A stretch of DNA of 64,000 nt from Pomacea canaliculata. Taxonomy: Eukaryota > Mollusca > Gastropoda > Architaenioglossa > Ampullariidae. Positions 1 through 10,975 of this stretch are shown here, piece after piece (position 1 is the first letter of the stretch; each line of letters begins with the position of its first letter). The stretch spans positions 1,195,501-1,259,500 of the forward strand of contig NC_037597.1 of NCBI RefSeq assembly GCF_003073045.1, written 5' to 3'. The notes beneath the pieces were generated by a model. It was given only the letters and a program-made list of their open reading frames with translations, searched no databases and was not told where the DNA came from. The translations under genes and the position numbers were made by a program.

Positions 1-32
1 GGCCGTGACATTTTCTCACTCATGTACCTTAC

Positions 33-990
33 CTCCTCCTGCAGGTTTGCTTTCAAAACAAACTTCAAACATATCATATTCCTCTGTGGTGAAGGCAAAT
101 TTGCCTTTCTTGGCATCTTCTTTAGAATACAGAATGTGGCCTTTCGAATCTGTTACCTGTAACATAAATTAAAATCAGTTTCACATCCATTAAAATTAAA
201 TTTGTATCCAATCAGAAATTTATCAACCGAAAGTGTGCATTGCTGCAGCCACTAGTACTGTTACAGCATTAGCATTCATACTACCAATTCTATTAGTATA
301 AATAAGGCAGCTTTTTAATATATAGTTAAAAAGTAATCCCTCTCCCTAAAGAACGTATGTGGTAATTTTCCAAACATAAATACTGAGGTAGAACAGCACT
401 GTTGCCTGTACTATACTGTCTATACACATATATATGCTGTTTTACGGAGTATATAAAAAATTACGTCCTGCTGATGCGACGTCAACCGACTTAATATTTG
501 TTTTGATCAAACAACTGAATTCACGGAATACATATCAAAAGAAATTATCAAGTAAAATTCTCTTAGAGAATAAAATTAGTGAACAGCTGGAATGCTCTGC
601 TAGATTACGGCGTCAAAGCCACAAATGTAGGCCTATGTGGCTTAGGAGCGACCACCGCTTCATAAAAGTCACAAATCCGTTTGGCAAAGACAAGAAACTT
701 CTGCCTAAAAAGCAGTAACCGATTATTTCAGACCCTAATTATATCAAAACACACTTTAGATACTTAACTTTTGTATAGCATCTCCAATGGATTTATAATC
801 ATTAAATATTTACCGACAAATCTGCGCGTTGTCCGTTCTCTTGAACTTCATAATCGCCGGTAACCAACACGTCTTTATGGATCTCTTCGCGGAGACATTT
901 TCGCTGCTTTGAACCTAAGTGAAATCTGATGGCATCAATCCTAGCAACACATATCACACAGAACAAAATCACAAGCTGTTTGAAGTCCAT
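33..990 (-). CDS. TMED10: TMED10 (p24-delta cargo receptor), first two exons, 3' part outside the window
   Basis: Exons 814-990 and 33-156 join in phase 0 and read as the N-terminal half of TMED10/Tmp21, a p24 cargo receptor cycling between ER and Golgi in COPI/COPII vesicles. Residues 1-20 form a signal peptide (hydrophobic run [10 protein letters not shown]), then the GOLD domain starts with [20 protein letters not shown]. Exon 2 reads [20 protein letters not shown] and continues to the EVCFESK motif. Cys32 and Cys92 are the pair that forms the GOLD disulfide in the family. Both donors (GTAAAT, GTAAGG) and the exon 2 acceptor are good. The start is the only ATG ahead of the signal peptide. 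The coiled coil, membrane segment and KKxx tail lie beyond the left edge. The gene is head-to-head with MRPL33. The subfamily call is firm because the LREEIHKD and LVTGDYE stretch is typical of the delta class. Confidence 0.95.
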
Positions 991-1249
991 AATTTCACTA
1001 GAAACAGGAGAGAAACAAGCTCTCTCACACTTTCAGGTAACGTTTTGCGACTGGAAACGCTTGCTAACGTGGCAATCGGCTATTTCCGTAAACTCTCGAC
1101 TATTTCCGGGTCAGTCACGCACAATCTGTGCGAATATTAAAGTTGAATGAAAGAAGACAAGTGATAAAAGTTAGAAAATTATTAAGTATTTTGCCATGTA
1201 AATTTCAACTTATTTATTTTCATAAAATATTTTTCTGCTCATTCGCAGA
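991..1249. promoter_or_regulatory. Candidate bidirectional promoter, TMED10 / MRPL33
   Basis: This is the short gap between the TMED10 start and the first candidate MRPL33 exon. It is less AT-rich than its surroundings and has an ETS-like core (TTTCCGGG, 1103-1110) with a second TTTCCG at 1083-1088. No TATA box is obvious. Calling it a shared promoter is inference from the head-to-head layout. Confidence 0.4.
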
Positions 1250-2856
1250 ATGAACACAAGAGAAGTAACTCCAACTGCTCTAACGCAAGGTCGGCCTTTC
1301 ACTGAGTTAATCATCCACCTTCATCGGTAAGTCTGTATGTAGCCTTCAAAAGCATACAATACTAAATAAAATATTCCTTTTCAGTTTCGCATTGGATTAC
1401 AGCACATTTTGAAACTCTTAAAATTCACTAATTAGCGGGGAAAAGAACCAGAAAAACATATCGTAAAATGGCAATCTTGGATCTCACGATTATTGCGAAC
1501 GGGATATCATAGTAAAGAAGACTATTAGTAAAACATTTTCAAAGAATACTGAAGGCAAGATAACATTCTGTCTCACAATTTACCAGCCAAGGATGTTTAT
1601 GTTAGGGCCATCACAACCGTGCATAGTCGTATTATAATGCATAAAAAGCTTGATAATCCCAAATTAACTTGATGATAAAAAACAGTATGAGAGGAGAAGA
1701 GCAGAAAGATAATGGTGTAGATATACGAATTGGGGTTTGCTTTGTTCTACTTTTTGTTCTGTTTGAAGCAACATAATGTGTGTAACTCTATTGTGTAATT
1801 TTATCTTACCACCATTCCTCAAAGTTTCAGAAAGGACCAAGGCTGGCGACATAAGAAGGGGTATATAATAATAACTAGTACATCAGATGCACATTAGTAA
1901 ATGTGCAGTGAATGATTGCGGTGAACATGTAGACTTTTCTTTGTAAAAATTACATTTCTCTATGTCATTCATGTCACATGCTTGTCATGAACAATGCTTT
2001 TATGATAGACTTTTATGTATCCTGTTTGAAGATAAGAAAAAAATAAGGGATCAAATTTTACTGTTTATTTTATTTATTTCAACAGTTCTTTCTCAACAAA
2101 AAGGTCTACATTTGCTGCAGACAAGACATGACAAAGGGTGCCAAGTATGGAATTTAATATTGATTCAATAAATTTAAATGATAAACATACAGCACCTTCA
2201 GGATCACCATTACTGCATATTGAAAGGAAAGAATTTTAAATTATTTATAAAGCTCTTTAATTTTCAAGAAAATATACATGCATAAATAAAATAAAGTTTT
2301 GCTGTAAAATATTCTCTAAACAGTAACCTGATACTAACCATTTGCAGTTCACTTGAATACCTTCCCCCCAAAAAAAATTAGTACTTGGAAAACAAGAAAC
2401 TGAACTATAAAGAGTTAAATATTTTGAACTATTGTGCCATGAATGCTGATTGGAGGGAGTTGAATGTGAAAAAAATTTACCACTTCATTTTGCATTCTGT
2501 TTTTGTTACAGAGTTGTAATGGTGTTGTTGGAAAGCTTGGCAGGTACTCGACACAGAGTGATACGAACCAGACTAAAAACTGAGGAAAAGCTAGAACAGA
2601 TATGTATGGATCCCTATGGTAAGCTTACAATGTTCTTCAGAGTATTATGCATGTAAAGAGATGTTTCTGGGGTGTGTTTCACTGTGCAAACAGTGGACTA
2701 CTTAAAGATGACTGAAAAATTATAATTTCAAAAAATATCCTGGGAAAGGTTTTTTAGCTTTCAAGGTATTTTGCTTTTTTTTTTTTATTTTCAGTGAGGC
2801 AACCTGTTTTATACAAAGAAATAAAAAAGATACGGACCTTGAAAAGCAAGAGTTAG
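1250..2856 (+). CDS. MRPL33: Mitochondrial ribosomal protein L33 (bL33m)
   Basis: Two exons are certain: 2512-2618 and 2795-2856. They join in phase 1 and read MVLLESLAGTRHRVIRTR, then EKLEQICMDPY, then VRQPVLYKEIKKIRTL, ending with TAG. This is the short bL33 protein of the large mitoribosomal subunit. AGT(G/R)H, the EKL turn and the P-V-x-x-H/Y-V-L-Y-K-E-K ending match human MRPL33 and bacterial RpmG. The N-terminus is uncertain. Reading from the ATG at 2519 gives 53 residues, a few shorter than relatives. The exon 2 frame stays open upstream of that ATG (VV), so an earlier exon is likely. A candidate at 1250-1326 has an ATG and a strong GTAAGT donor and leaves two bases, exactly the phase needed, but its sequence does not resemble known MRPL33 N-termini. 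It could instead be an untranslated exon, since an acceptor-like CAG sits just before it. Confidence 0.85.
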
Positions 2857-5057
2857 AATATACTACAGTGAGTTGTTATTTGTAACACATGGACCATTCA
2901 GTACAAGAGTGTATAATGGGTTCTTCAAGACTGAAGGGAAAGTCGGGAAACACAGTGGATTTTGTAGCAGCTGATACAGTGATATCCATACTTTTGTAAT
3001 TCATGCAAGTACAGCTCATCCTGGAGTTCCTGATGAGTGGAAAAACCAACAGCTTCATTGGTTGTCTTAGCAATGACTGCTCTTTGCATCAAGATTATGT
3101 GAATGTGGTGTCATAGCCAATCGTGCCTGGCTGATAGAAATTATTGTTGCTGATTTTATGATATGTAATTAAACGAAGAATGGAAAAAAATCTGCTTTTA
3201 ATTTCATTTCATTTTGCAAGATGTACTTCTGATGAGTGTGACATATTGAGATCTGTTTCAGAATTTATATTCAAGGTTCATAAAAAGTTTTCAGAGTCAA
3301 AGAAGTATTGGAAAAATGGGAAATGGTGTCGGAAAAAGTCATTACATTTTGCTTATCAGTTCTGAACACTTTAGAACTTTTAGAATCCTGGCACAGCTTC
3401 ATATTATTCATATGAACATATGTGCCCTTCAAACAAATGGTCAGGGTTTTTAAGTTATATCAACTTGGCAGAGATGTGAAGAAGTGATGACTGGTGAATG
3501 GACATTAGGGACCAGTATTGGGCACTTGAGATGGAGTTTAGCAGGTAGGTAAAGCTTCCACTCTCTCCTCTTGACAAAGGGTGGTGGTATATGGAATAGA
3601 TTTTATGTTATCATCTGTGGGCATAGGCCCCTGATTGACAGTGAATTTGTTCTGTTTCTATTTATCAGTCACTATTAGAATTAGTCCATATTTTTGCCAT
3701 GTCATGCTTCTCAAGTATAATTTTTGTCAATGCAAGAAAATATTTTATTGATAGACAAGTGACATAGATAAAAGAGGAATATAGTAAAAGTTGGCATGCC
3801 TAGAAGAGGTTTTGCATGATCTCATGGATGATGAGTAATGTTACAGAGTTTTGTTGGATTTTATGGAGAAGATACAGAGGGCAGTTGGACAGGAGAGAGT
3901 GGGAGAAATTGTCTGGAAAAAACAAAGGCTTATCTGAGGACAATGACAATTTAAACAGAAAAATACTGACAGGTCCTGCTGACACTATGTAGCAAGCAAT
4001 TGGGAATTCTGCAGATATTAGAAGAAATACACATACATCTCAGTGAAAGCAGGGCTTCAGGTTTAAGAAGAGAATGGAACATCCATCAAGCCCAATTTGA
4101 TGGGTCTAAGCATTGAGTCAGAATGAGTGTCTGATGTTTTAATTAAAATTAAATTTTTTTTAACAGTTCCAAGACTTGATGATTAACACGTATGATACTT
4201 AATGCTGAGGTGAGAGGCATCTGAAATGAGACAGAAGCTTTTTTTTATAGAGTCAAGTCATGTCGGCAAAGGACTGACTGTAAATAGTATAAGACTAAAC
4301 CAGCAGAGATGAAGGAAACATCTGTCAACAGTAAAAACAGTTACCTCTCATGCATCAGAACAAGATTATTCAGAGCAAGACTTTATTTCTCTGAAAAAAA
4401 TTCTTTACAAATCAGGCGAAACAACAGATTGTGCATTCTTCAGAGTTTCACACTAGGAGAAAAGCAAAAAATATGTCTAATTCTCATATTAATCACATTA
4501 ATACCAAATTTACATAACAGTGATAACTAAAAGATTATTTACTCTGCTTATTCCAAACCTTAAATAACAGAAGTATAGAGGCATCGCCCGTTGCCAGATG
4601 AAGCATTACCACTATTAATACTTGAAGGTGGTGTATCATGTAGTCAGGTGAAGCCTACCACAAACAAGATTTAAGATCTACAGTAGCGAGAGGTAGATAA
4701 GGGCAGAGCGAAGACGAGATGTGGAACCTTCTCCACATCTCACCAAAAACATGGAAAAAGGTATCTAATGGCATGTTGATGCCACTCAAAGTAAAGAGAC
4801 AGTTGCTCATTTGCCAACTTTCTGCCTGCTTGTATCTGAGGATGCAGGAAGAAAGTTTTCTCATTCACATCAAAACATCCTACTATGTTATGACAAGAAA
4901 AATAATGTTTTGGATTAGGAAAATATAATCTTAAAATCATGTCAGAACACTAAGGTGTTTTCCATGACTCACAAAAGACTTATTCTCTTCTAACACAGAA
5001 AATCACAGACCTGGTGGTTATGTACAACATTTAACACAAAGAATGTTGATTATGGGA
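2857..5057. other. Intergenic gap with convergent 3' UTRs
   Basis: This is the space between the MRPL33 stop (plus) and the thioesterase stop (minus). Short open frames on both strands have no recognisable product. An ATTAAA near 3169 could end MRPL33, and a TTTATT near 4383 (AATAAA on minus) could end the thioesterase. I see no gene. Confidence 0.5.
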
Positions 5058-8000
5058 CTAAGACATTAGATGTTTTCGTAAAAAGTCTTGAATTCTTTGC
5101 CAGGAATCTTCTTGGGCTCTTGCATGATCTTCTCTACTACCTCCCCAAAGCATGTTAATACCTGAAACAAAATAAATACTTCTTTTTGTTTGTTAGAAAT
5201 ACGAAAGTTGATGATCAGTCCACCTTTGAATGCTGCCTTCTCTAGATCTTCCTAGGTGCCATACAGTTTAGTTGTGAGAAACAAAATGTGGAAGTCTTAA
5301 ACAGCATTTGGATGCATTATCTGATCACTTTGTTGCTCCCAAATTCATCCAGTTATCTGGATTCTTTTCTCCTGATAATATTCCTTCACAACAAAACATG
5401 GACTATGACACGAGTAACCAAAGAACTTGCCATAAGAAGGATTGATGCAAACTCTACAGTGAGGAGTGTAGGGTGGTTCCAGCAAGTGTCCAGCTCCTGG
5501 GTAGTGGACCACGTCTAGCAGCTGCTGTTTTTCTGCTGGACAAGACTTTTTCCATTCATCAGCCCAGTGTGGGCTTATCTGTCCATCATCATCTGAAACA
5601 AGGGCCAGGACATGGGCTCCACTTTCCCACACCTGGACCAGAATCACAACCCGAATCCAACAAGTAGAAGAGAGATGTTATTATGTATTGTTAAAAGAAA
5701 AAAAAAATCATGACAAAAGTTGACATCTGATTTTCAATTTTGGACTTCCAATGTCCCTTACACACCACACATTTTTTAAAATAGTTAAAAGATTTGAAGG
5801 AAGAAAGAAATATGTATGCCACTTGTTCCACCCTGCAGTACTTACAATTACTGACTTACAATTACTTACTGGTATGAAATCTTGTGGGTGAATGTTATAT
5901 ACATCTCTCAATGAGCAACCACCTTCCTTTATTTGAAGCAAATTGCTGTCAATCCTGAAATACAAGGAAATCATTTTTTGCCATGAATTAGAATGTAAGG
6001 AATATCCATAACTGTGCCTACACTGACCAAGCAGCAAGCTAACTTCATCAACATCATCATACAAGAATGGGCTAAACTTCTAAAAAAGAATGTAGCTTTG
6101 CTTAGAAGCTTAGCATATTCTTGGATTCCAAAGAAAAGGCATGAGTCTCCTAATATTTCTAATATCTTTGCCATCATGGCAGCAAAAGGAGAAGAGAGGG
6201 TATTGCCATCACAAAAATGATGGTACTAAGAAACATCCAGTCTCTAATACATCACTCCACAATGATTATCAAAGATTATGGGATGACTTATAAAAAAAAA
6301 TTCGATCCAAGCCAGCAACTGTTTATGCACATCATAAGTTTATGAGCTTCTGGGAGAAGAGCTGCCACACATGCTGAAACATACGGTATTCCCTTTTTGA
6401 ATAATCTTCCTTTCCATTTCAGGTCAATATATGTGTACGCTGGAGGTCCATTGATGGTTACCACAGCTTTCACCTGCAAATATCATTTTGAAAATATCCA
6501 TTGAAGTTTTTTTTAACATATTTTGTGTTTATAGTTTTTATAAGGGCTAGCAAATAATTCAATTCTATATAATTTATTTTCTTTCAGATAATGCTAGACT
6601 TTAATTCCACAACATGTACTGTGCAAATGATTTTAGCATCATTTTTCTTTTTGTGTGAAAAATTATGCAAGATGAACCTCTTCATAATGTGTTGGCTGTA
6701 TTACCAGATCATTGAATACTACAAATGCCTGATGAATTCTTCTTCTTGGTTACCCAGATTCTTTTCTGCATTGTCTATACACTAAAGCACATGAGAAATG
6801 TGAGCTAGGGTTTTTTTCACTTAAAATGATGGTGTATTATCTGCTCCCACCATTATGCATTGATCCAAGGTTGATCTGGTTTGACTGGAAGAAGTTTGCT
6901 GCATCACATGGGCTTCAACCTGGCTTGTCACTTGGTTTGGATGCCAGCACTCTAACAACTTGGCTAATCACTTATTAGTACCCATCTGACATGAACATGT
7001 TACTCTTACTTGACCTAGCTGTGGAGTCAGTACCTGATACCCTCAAGGGTTGGGAAAGGTAAGGCAATCAGGGAGAACAGACAGAAACGACCCTCACTGC
7101 CTTACTGAGATAGGAATGGTCTCTAACACCTCAGTTCCCACCAGCTGTACGTCATGGGACAACCTTTATCTTATGTGACACTAACCTCTGGAAACAGCCA
7201 CCCCATTAACTGTGCCAGCTCTCCACCCTTTGAGACTCCAATGACACCAATTCCATTGTTTCTCACTGCATTGTGGTTGCAGAGCCACCAGGATGCCTCC
7301 TGCATATGTTAAGGAGGCTACATGTGTTTTAAAAGCATTCAGAACAATTATAATACATTCTAGTGGTTGGGAAACTGTTTATAAGAAGAGATCCAAAAGA
7401 TATCTCAGATTTTAAGACTGACTTTGCAGTAAATGAGACTTTCAATTGACTATCTTGCTAATATGTCAGCAAATAATTTTCTGCCTTTGCTTAACAGGAC
7501 AATGAATTTACCACATAATCCTCAATATACCAAGCGCAGACTGCAAGAGGTGTGTCAGCTTTTTTATTCATTTGCAGGCGTCTTTATCAATAAACTATTA
7601 AGTGACCTATATAAACCCTGTAACAGATACAGATATATGTAACCAAGCTGTAGTTGGGCATTTTGGTGATGAGTGGATAGATGGTCAATGGTTGCCATGT
7701 TAGTGGGAGAAGTGCTTGAGTGCAGGAGAAAGTAGAAGAGTCAGGAAGTTAACAGAAAGTGAAAGGACAGACACAGTTAAGAATAAGGCACAGGAAACAA
7801 TGACTAAGAAATGTTAAATTGTTGAATACGTCTGCTCAGTAAGGCATTCCACCTGCCAAGTCTTTTGCCTGCAGCTGATTGAGCGTGTGTGTGTGTGGAA
7901 AAACTAAAGATTTCCAACTACCACCTCTTACCTCCACACTACTGCTACATTTACATATAATGTTAACAAAGAATGCTGCAGGAAGTATTGCCTACTTTAT

Positions 8001-9824
8001 TTTAAAAGATGTTGAAATACATTATAAGTAGATAGTCGAAGGTAAAAGAGCAGACAGAAAGAATTAGTAGCTATTGTACTTTGAAGTACTCAAAGTCAAC
8101 ATCCCCCAACTCTGTTGGAAGATCTTCATATTTGAAGTAAGGCAGAGCAAGGACTGCAAAACCATGGGATGACAGTAGTGCTGCACGTAGGTCCATCAGC
8201 CCACCAGAAGAACCAAACATGTCAATCACCCCAGGAAAGGGTCCTTCTCCTGAATGAACATGAGTACTGTATCATGAAATTACTTCAGACTCAAAATGTA
8301 TGTTGATTTTTATACCCAGGATAAGAATGGAATCACACAGATCATGGATGCTAGATGAATCTTTTCAGAATGGAACAGTCTTAGACTAAAAATTTAACAA
8401 GTATTCCAAAGAAAAGGTGCAAAAACTAGATATTTGAAAAAAGTTTATCGTTGCACTGTAAGCCTTTTAAAAGTACATTGAATTTAGCTGAAGGTTAAAG
8501 AAGGACAAATACTCTTCCACTGTTTAAACTTCTATTTACTCTTAGTATCATATTCTGTACAAGTAAAACTTCATTTTAAAAAACTGTTTTAAGAAAGAGC
8601 AAATGACTAAACTCAGAAAATATACTTGGGTGGTCCATAACTTATAAATGCAGATTATCTGCCACTGAAACTTTCTGCTTTGGGATCTCAGAAATAATGC
8701 TAAACATACTAAAAAAAATTGTAATTTGATTAAAAATTAAATTGGAACTTATGATAAAGACCTGGAGGTAGGTAAAGTATTCCCCTCAAGCGACCATCCC
8801 TGACTTCCAGTCTCCGGACACCAGGAGCCATGAATGTGCGAGTAACATTGGTCATACACACAGGATTGTTTGATGTGTGAAGTTCTTGTAGAGAGAGATG
8901 CCCCAGGTAAACAGAAAAGACAAAGGTCAACGACTGTTCCACCCTTTTGACCACTAAACGAATGTTTTGGGAACCTGAAGGATCAGGAACCAAACACCAG
9001 AACAATCCCATTGGATCTACCCCTGCGAAAGAAAGAGGAAAAAGAAAACAAAATGAGGTATCAATGTTACAACTAACCCAAATATCTGATTTTATGTAGC
9101 ACCACACACTGATCAAATAAACAAATGACACCATAAAATTCTTTTCTGACTTTTTAAAATTAGAGCTTGGCCTTGGTGTATTCTGATATTTCCGTCATAA
9201 GTTCCTTCATGAACATGATCTTAAACTACATAAATCGCAATTTATTAATATTTTCGTTAAATGTGGCTTGTTGACCTGCTCTAGATTCTCTGAAATAGTA
9301 TTGATATTCGTCAGAAATACCTGAAACTGTTAAACTTAATATTTCATTTCATCAGGTGTAATGACTGTCTTATGATATTACATGCTAGATTCAGACTGCC
9401 TACCTGTGTAAGAACCCCCAAGGGAGGTATCGTTGGCAAGATCCACTTCCCCTGCAAGACTAGTGATAAAATGGCTGCATGATACAAATGTGACTGGTAG
9501 TCTTTTCCATTCATGTTCTACTGATGCCTTTACAGTAACTTTGGTCTCTGCAGGTAGTCCTTGAATTCTGATATGAACCTTCTCATCAAAGAGACTTATA
9601 ATGGGATTGATGCAAATGCCCAATGGCATGAAAGTTGATGTAGTTGATGTATGGAGTGGTTGTAGCTGGCAGGAGTGATAAATGATGTTGGAAAGGACTT
9701 GAAGGCGCTTCAAAGCTGTTGGAGAAATCGCAGTATTTTTTGAAAAGTTGTCACTGATGTAATTTTGCTTTTGAATTCTAGATTTTAGTAACACTTTATG
9801 CTCAAAATGCAGGTTTGGGTACAA
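5058..9824 (-). CDS. Acyl-CoA thioesterase / BAAT family protein (ACOT1/2/4-like)
   Basis: Eight coding exons, all phases consistent: 9404-9824, 8762-9022, 8080-8249, 7186-7299, 6331-6473, 5870-5954, 5419-5632, 5058-5161. They give 503 residues. The N-terminal Acyl-CoA thioester hydrolase domain starts near residue 70 ([14 protein letters not shown]) and runs through [15 protein letters not shown]. The alpha/beta-hydrolase BAAT C-terminal domain follows ([20 protein letters not shown]). Its likely triad is Ser307 in IGVSKGGE, Asp413 in SDDDG and His447 in [10 protein letters not shown]. Ser at the nucleophile elbow fits ACOT thioesterases, which cut acyl-CoA to free acid and CoA; BAAT bile-acid transferases use Cys. 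The ending [20 protein letters not shown] is typical. The first ~65 residues precede the family core and could be a mitochondrial leader; a second ATG lies at residue 66. Donors of exons 3, 5 and 7 are weak (GTACAA, GTGCAT, GTTACT) and were chosen by homology and phase. Compartment and substrate length are not visible. Confidence 0.92.
6909..6970 (-). repeat. tRNA-like SINE piece in a thioesterase intron
   Basis: On the minus strand this reads TTAGCCAAGTTGTTAGAGTG, then after about 30 bases GGTTGAAGCCC. These resemble RNA polymerase III A and B boxes at normal tRNA spacing, with a mutated B box. I see no clear tail or target duplication, so this is a fossil SINE head at most. Confidence 0.35.
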
Positions 9825-10171
9825 TTTATGGATGAGTGAGCAAATTATTTTTTATGGTAAACTGCTACTCATATTTCATCCTCATATTATTAAAATGCAT
9901 CAAATCTATATGCACACTCTCCCAATATGTGTGAATGCCTATAACTCTGAATACTGCTTAGTTCTTTTGCCTACTCTTATGAGATCATAATGAGTGCAAA
10001 ACATAGAAGAAGTTTTCTAGGAGGTTAATTTTCTTCGAAGGTAAAAAACAAAACAAGAACTGTATCCCACTCAACAATGTATAAGTCGTCAGTTTGTGCA
10101 GAAGTAAAAACATTGCAGTAAACACAGGAACATGATGGAAAATAATTTAAAATTATTATTATTCCTAAAAT
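9825..10171. other. Region upstream of the thioesterase
   Basis: AT-rich sequence ahead of the thioesterase start on the minus strand. It probably holds the 5' UTR and promoter. No distinct motif or other gene is recognised. Confidence 0.4.
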
Positions 10172-10560
10172 ATGCTTAAGTTTGCCTTTACGAGAATGTG
10201 GACTTTACTGAAATATTGTCTGTCCACGTACACCCCTGCTCGAAACCTTCGCCTCAGACTCCTGCATTCTGTCCTCCCTCCCACAAAGACAGTCACATAC
10301 AGACACCGACGTCTTCCCTCTGTGCTGCTAATCAATGGAACTCTCTTCCTTATCACATTCACCACTCGTACTACAATGCTACATTCACACGCTCTGTGAA
10401 AACATATCTGTTCACAAAGTACTATACCTGAATTACTATTATTAACTCCCTGGCAACACTGTCATGCTAACCATCATGTAACGACACCATCTTACACTGT
10501 TTATAGTATCTGTATCTACATCCCTATAAAATCGAAATGTGACAGAATAAATAAAATGAA
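10172..10560 (+). mobile_element. LINE 3' end: C-terminal remnant of a reverse-transcriptase ORF
   Basis: Two frames together give the stereotyped tail of many non-LTR retrotransposon ORF2 proteins. The first reads LSTYTPARNLRLR (frame starting at 10172). The second reads WNSLPYHIHHS and FTRSVKTYLF, ending in TGA near 10430. A one-base frame change separates them. An AT-rich tail ending in ATAAATAAAATGAAAA near 10560 fits a LINE 3' end. It is 5'-truncated and dead. The WNSLP...K(T/S)(Y/H)LF pattern suggests a CR1/L2/Rex1-type element, but the clade is not proven. Confidence 0.7.
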
Positions 10561-10918
10561 AATTGATATACACACACTGTAGTCTATATCTTAAGTCACT
10601 TACCCATGACTGAGCTACACATACATAGAGCACCGACCGAGCGTTGATGTTTGGGCTAGCACTTTTCAAGTTGCAGTCGCGGCCTTTAGGCCAAAGGTCA
10701 GAGAGCGAAAGCAGTATACATCGTCATGAAGGCCTCGACCTGACCTAGAAGCAAGTCTGTTGGTAATCTTTGCCCTGCCTCGCACCAGTCGTATGGAGAT
10801 CCACTGTGGAGGATGGGGTTGCCGTGGAGTATTAGAGGTAATGTTAGGGTGCAGGCGTCTCATTGTTAGTCATCCTGAGCACGCGTTTATCAGGACTAAC
10901 GCTCAGACACTGAATATC

Positions 10919-10975
10919 TTACCAGTTGGTGTAGAGTAGCCTAATTACCGCGCAGAACCAGTGTTCGATTCCCGC
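10919..10975 (+). repeat. tRNA-like (SINE-type) promoter fragment
   Basis: ACCAGTTGGTGTAGAG resembles an A box, and GTGTTCGATTCCCGCC at 10961-10976 is a near-perfect B box. The fold is not a full tRNA: the acceptor arm is missing. It is better read as a SINE head than a tRNA gene. Confidence 0.35.

Noticed and set aside
10919-10975. A true tRNA gene
   Set aside because: The B box is good but no acceptor stem or anticodon loop can be folded around it.
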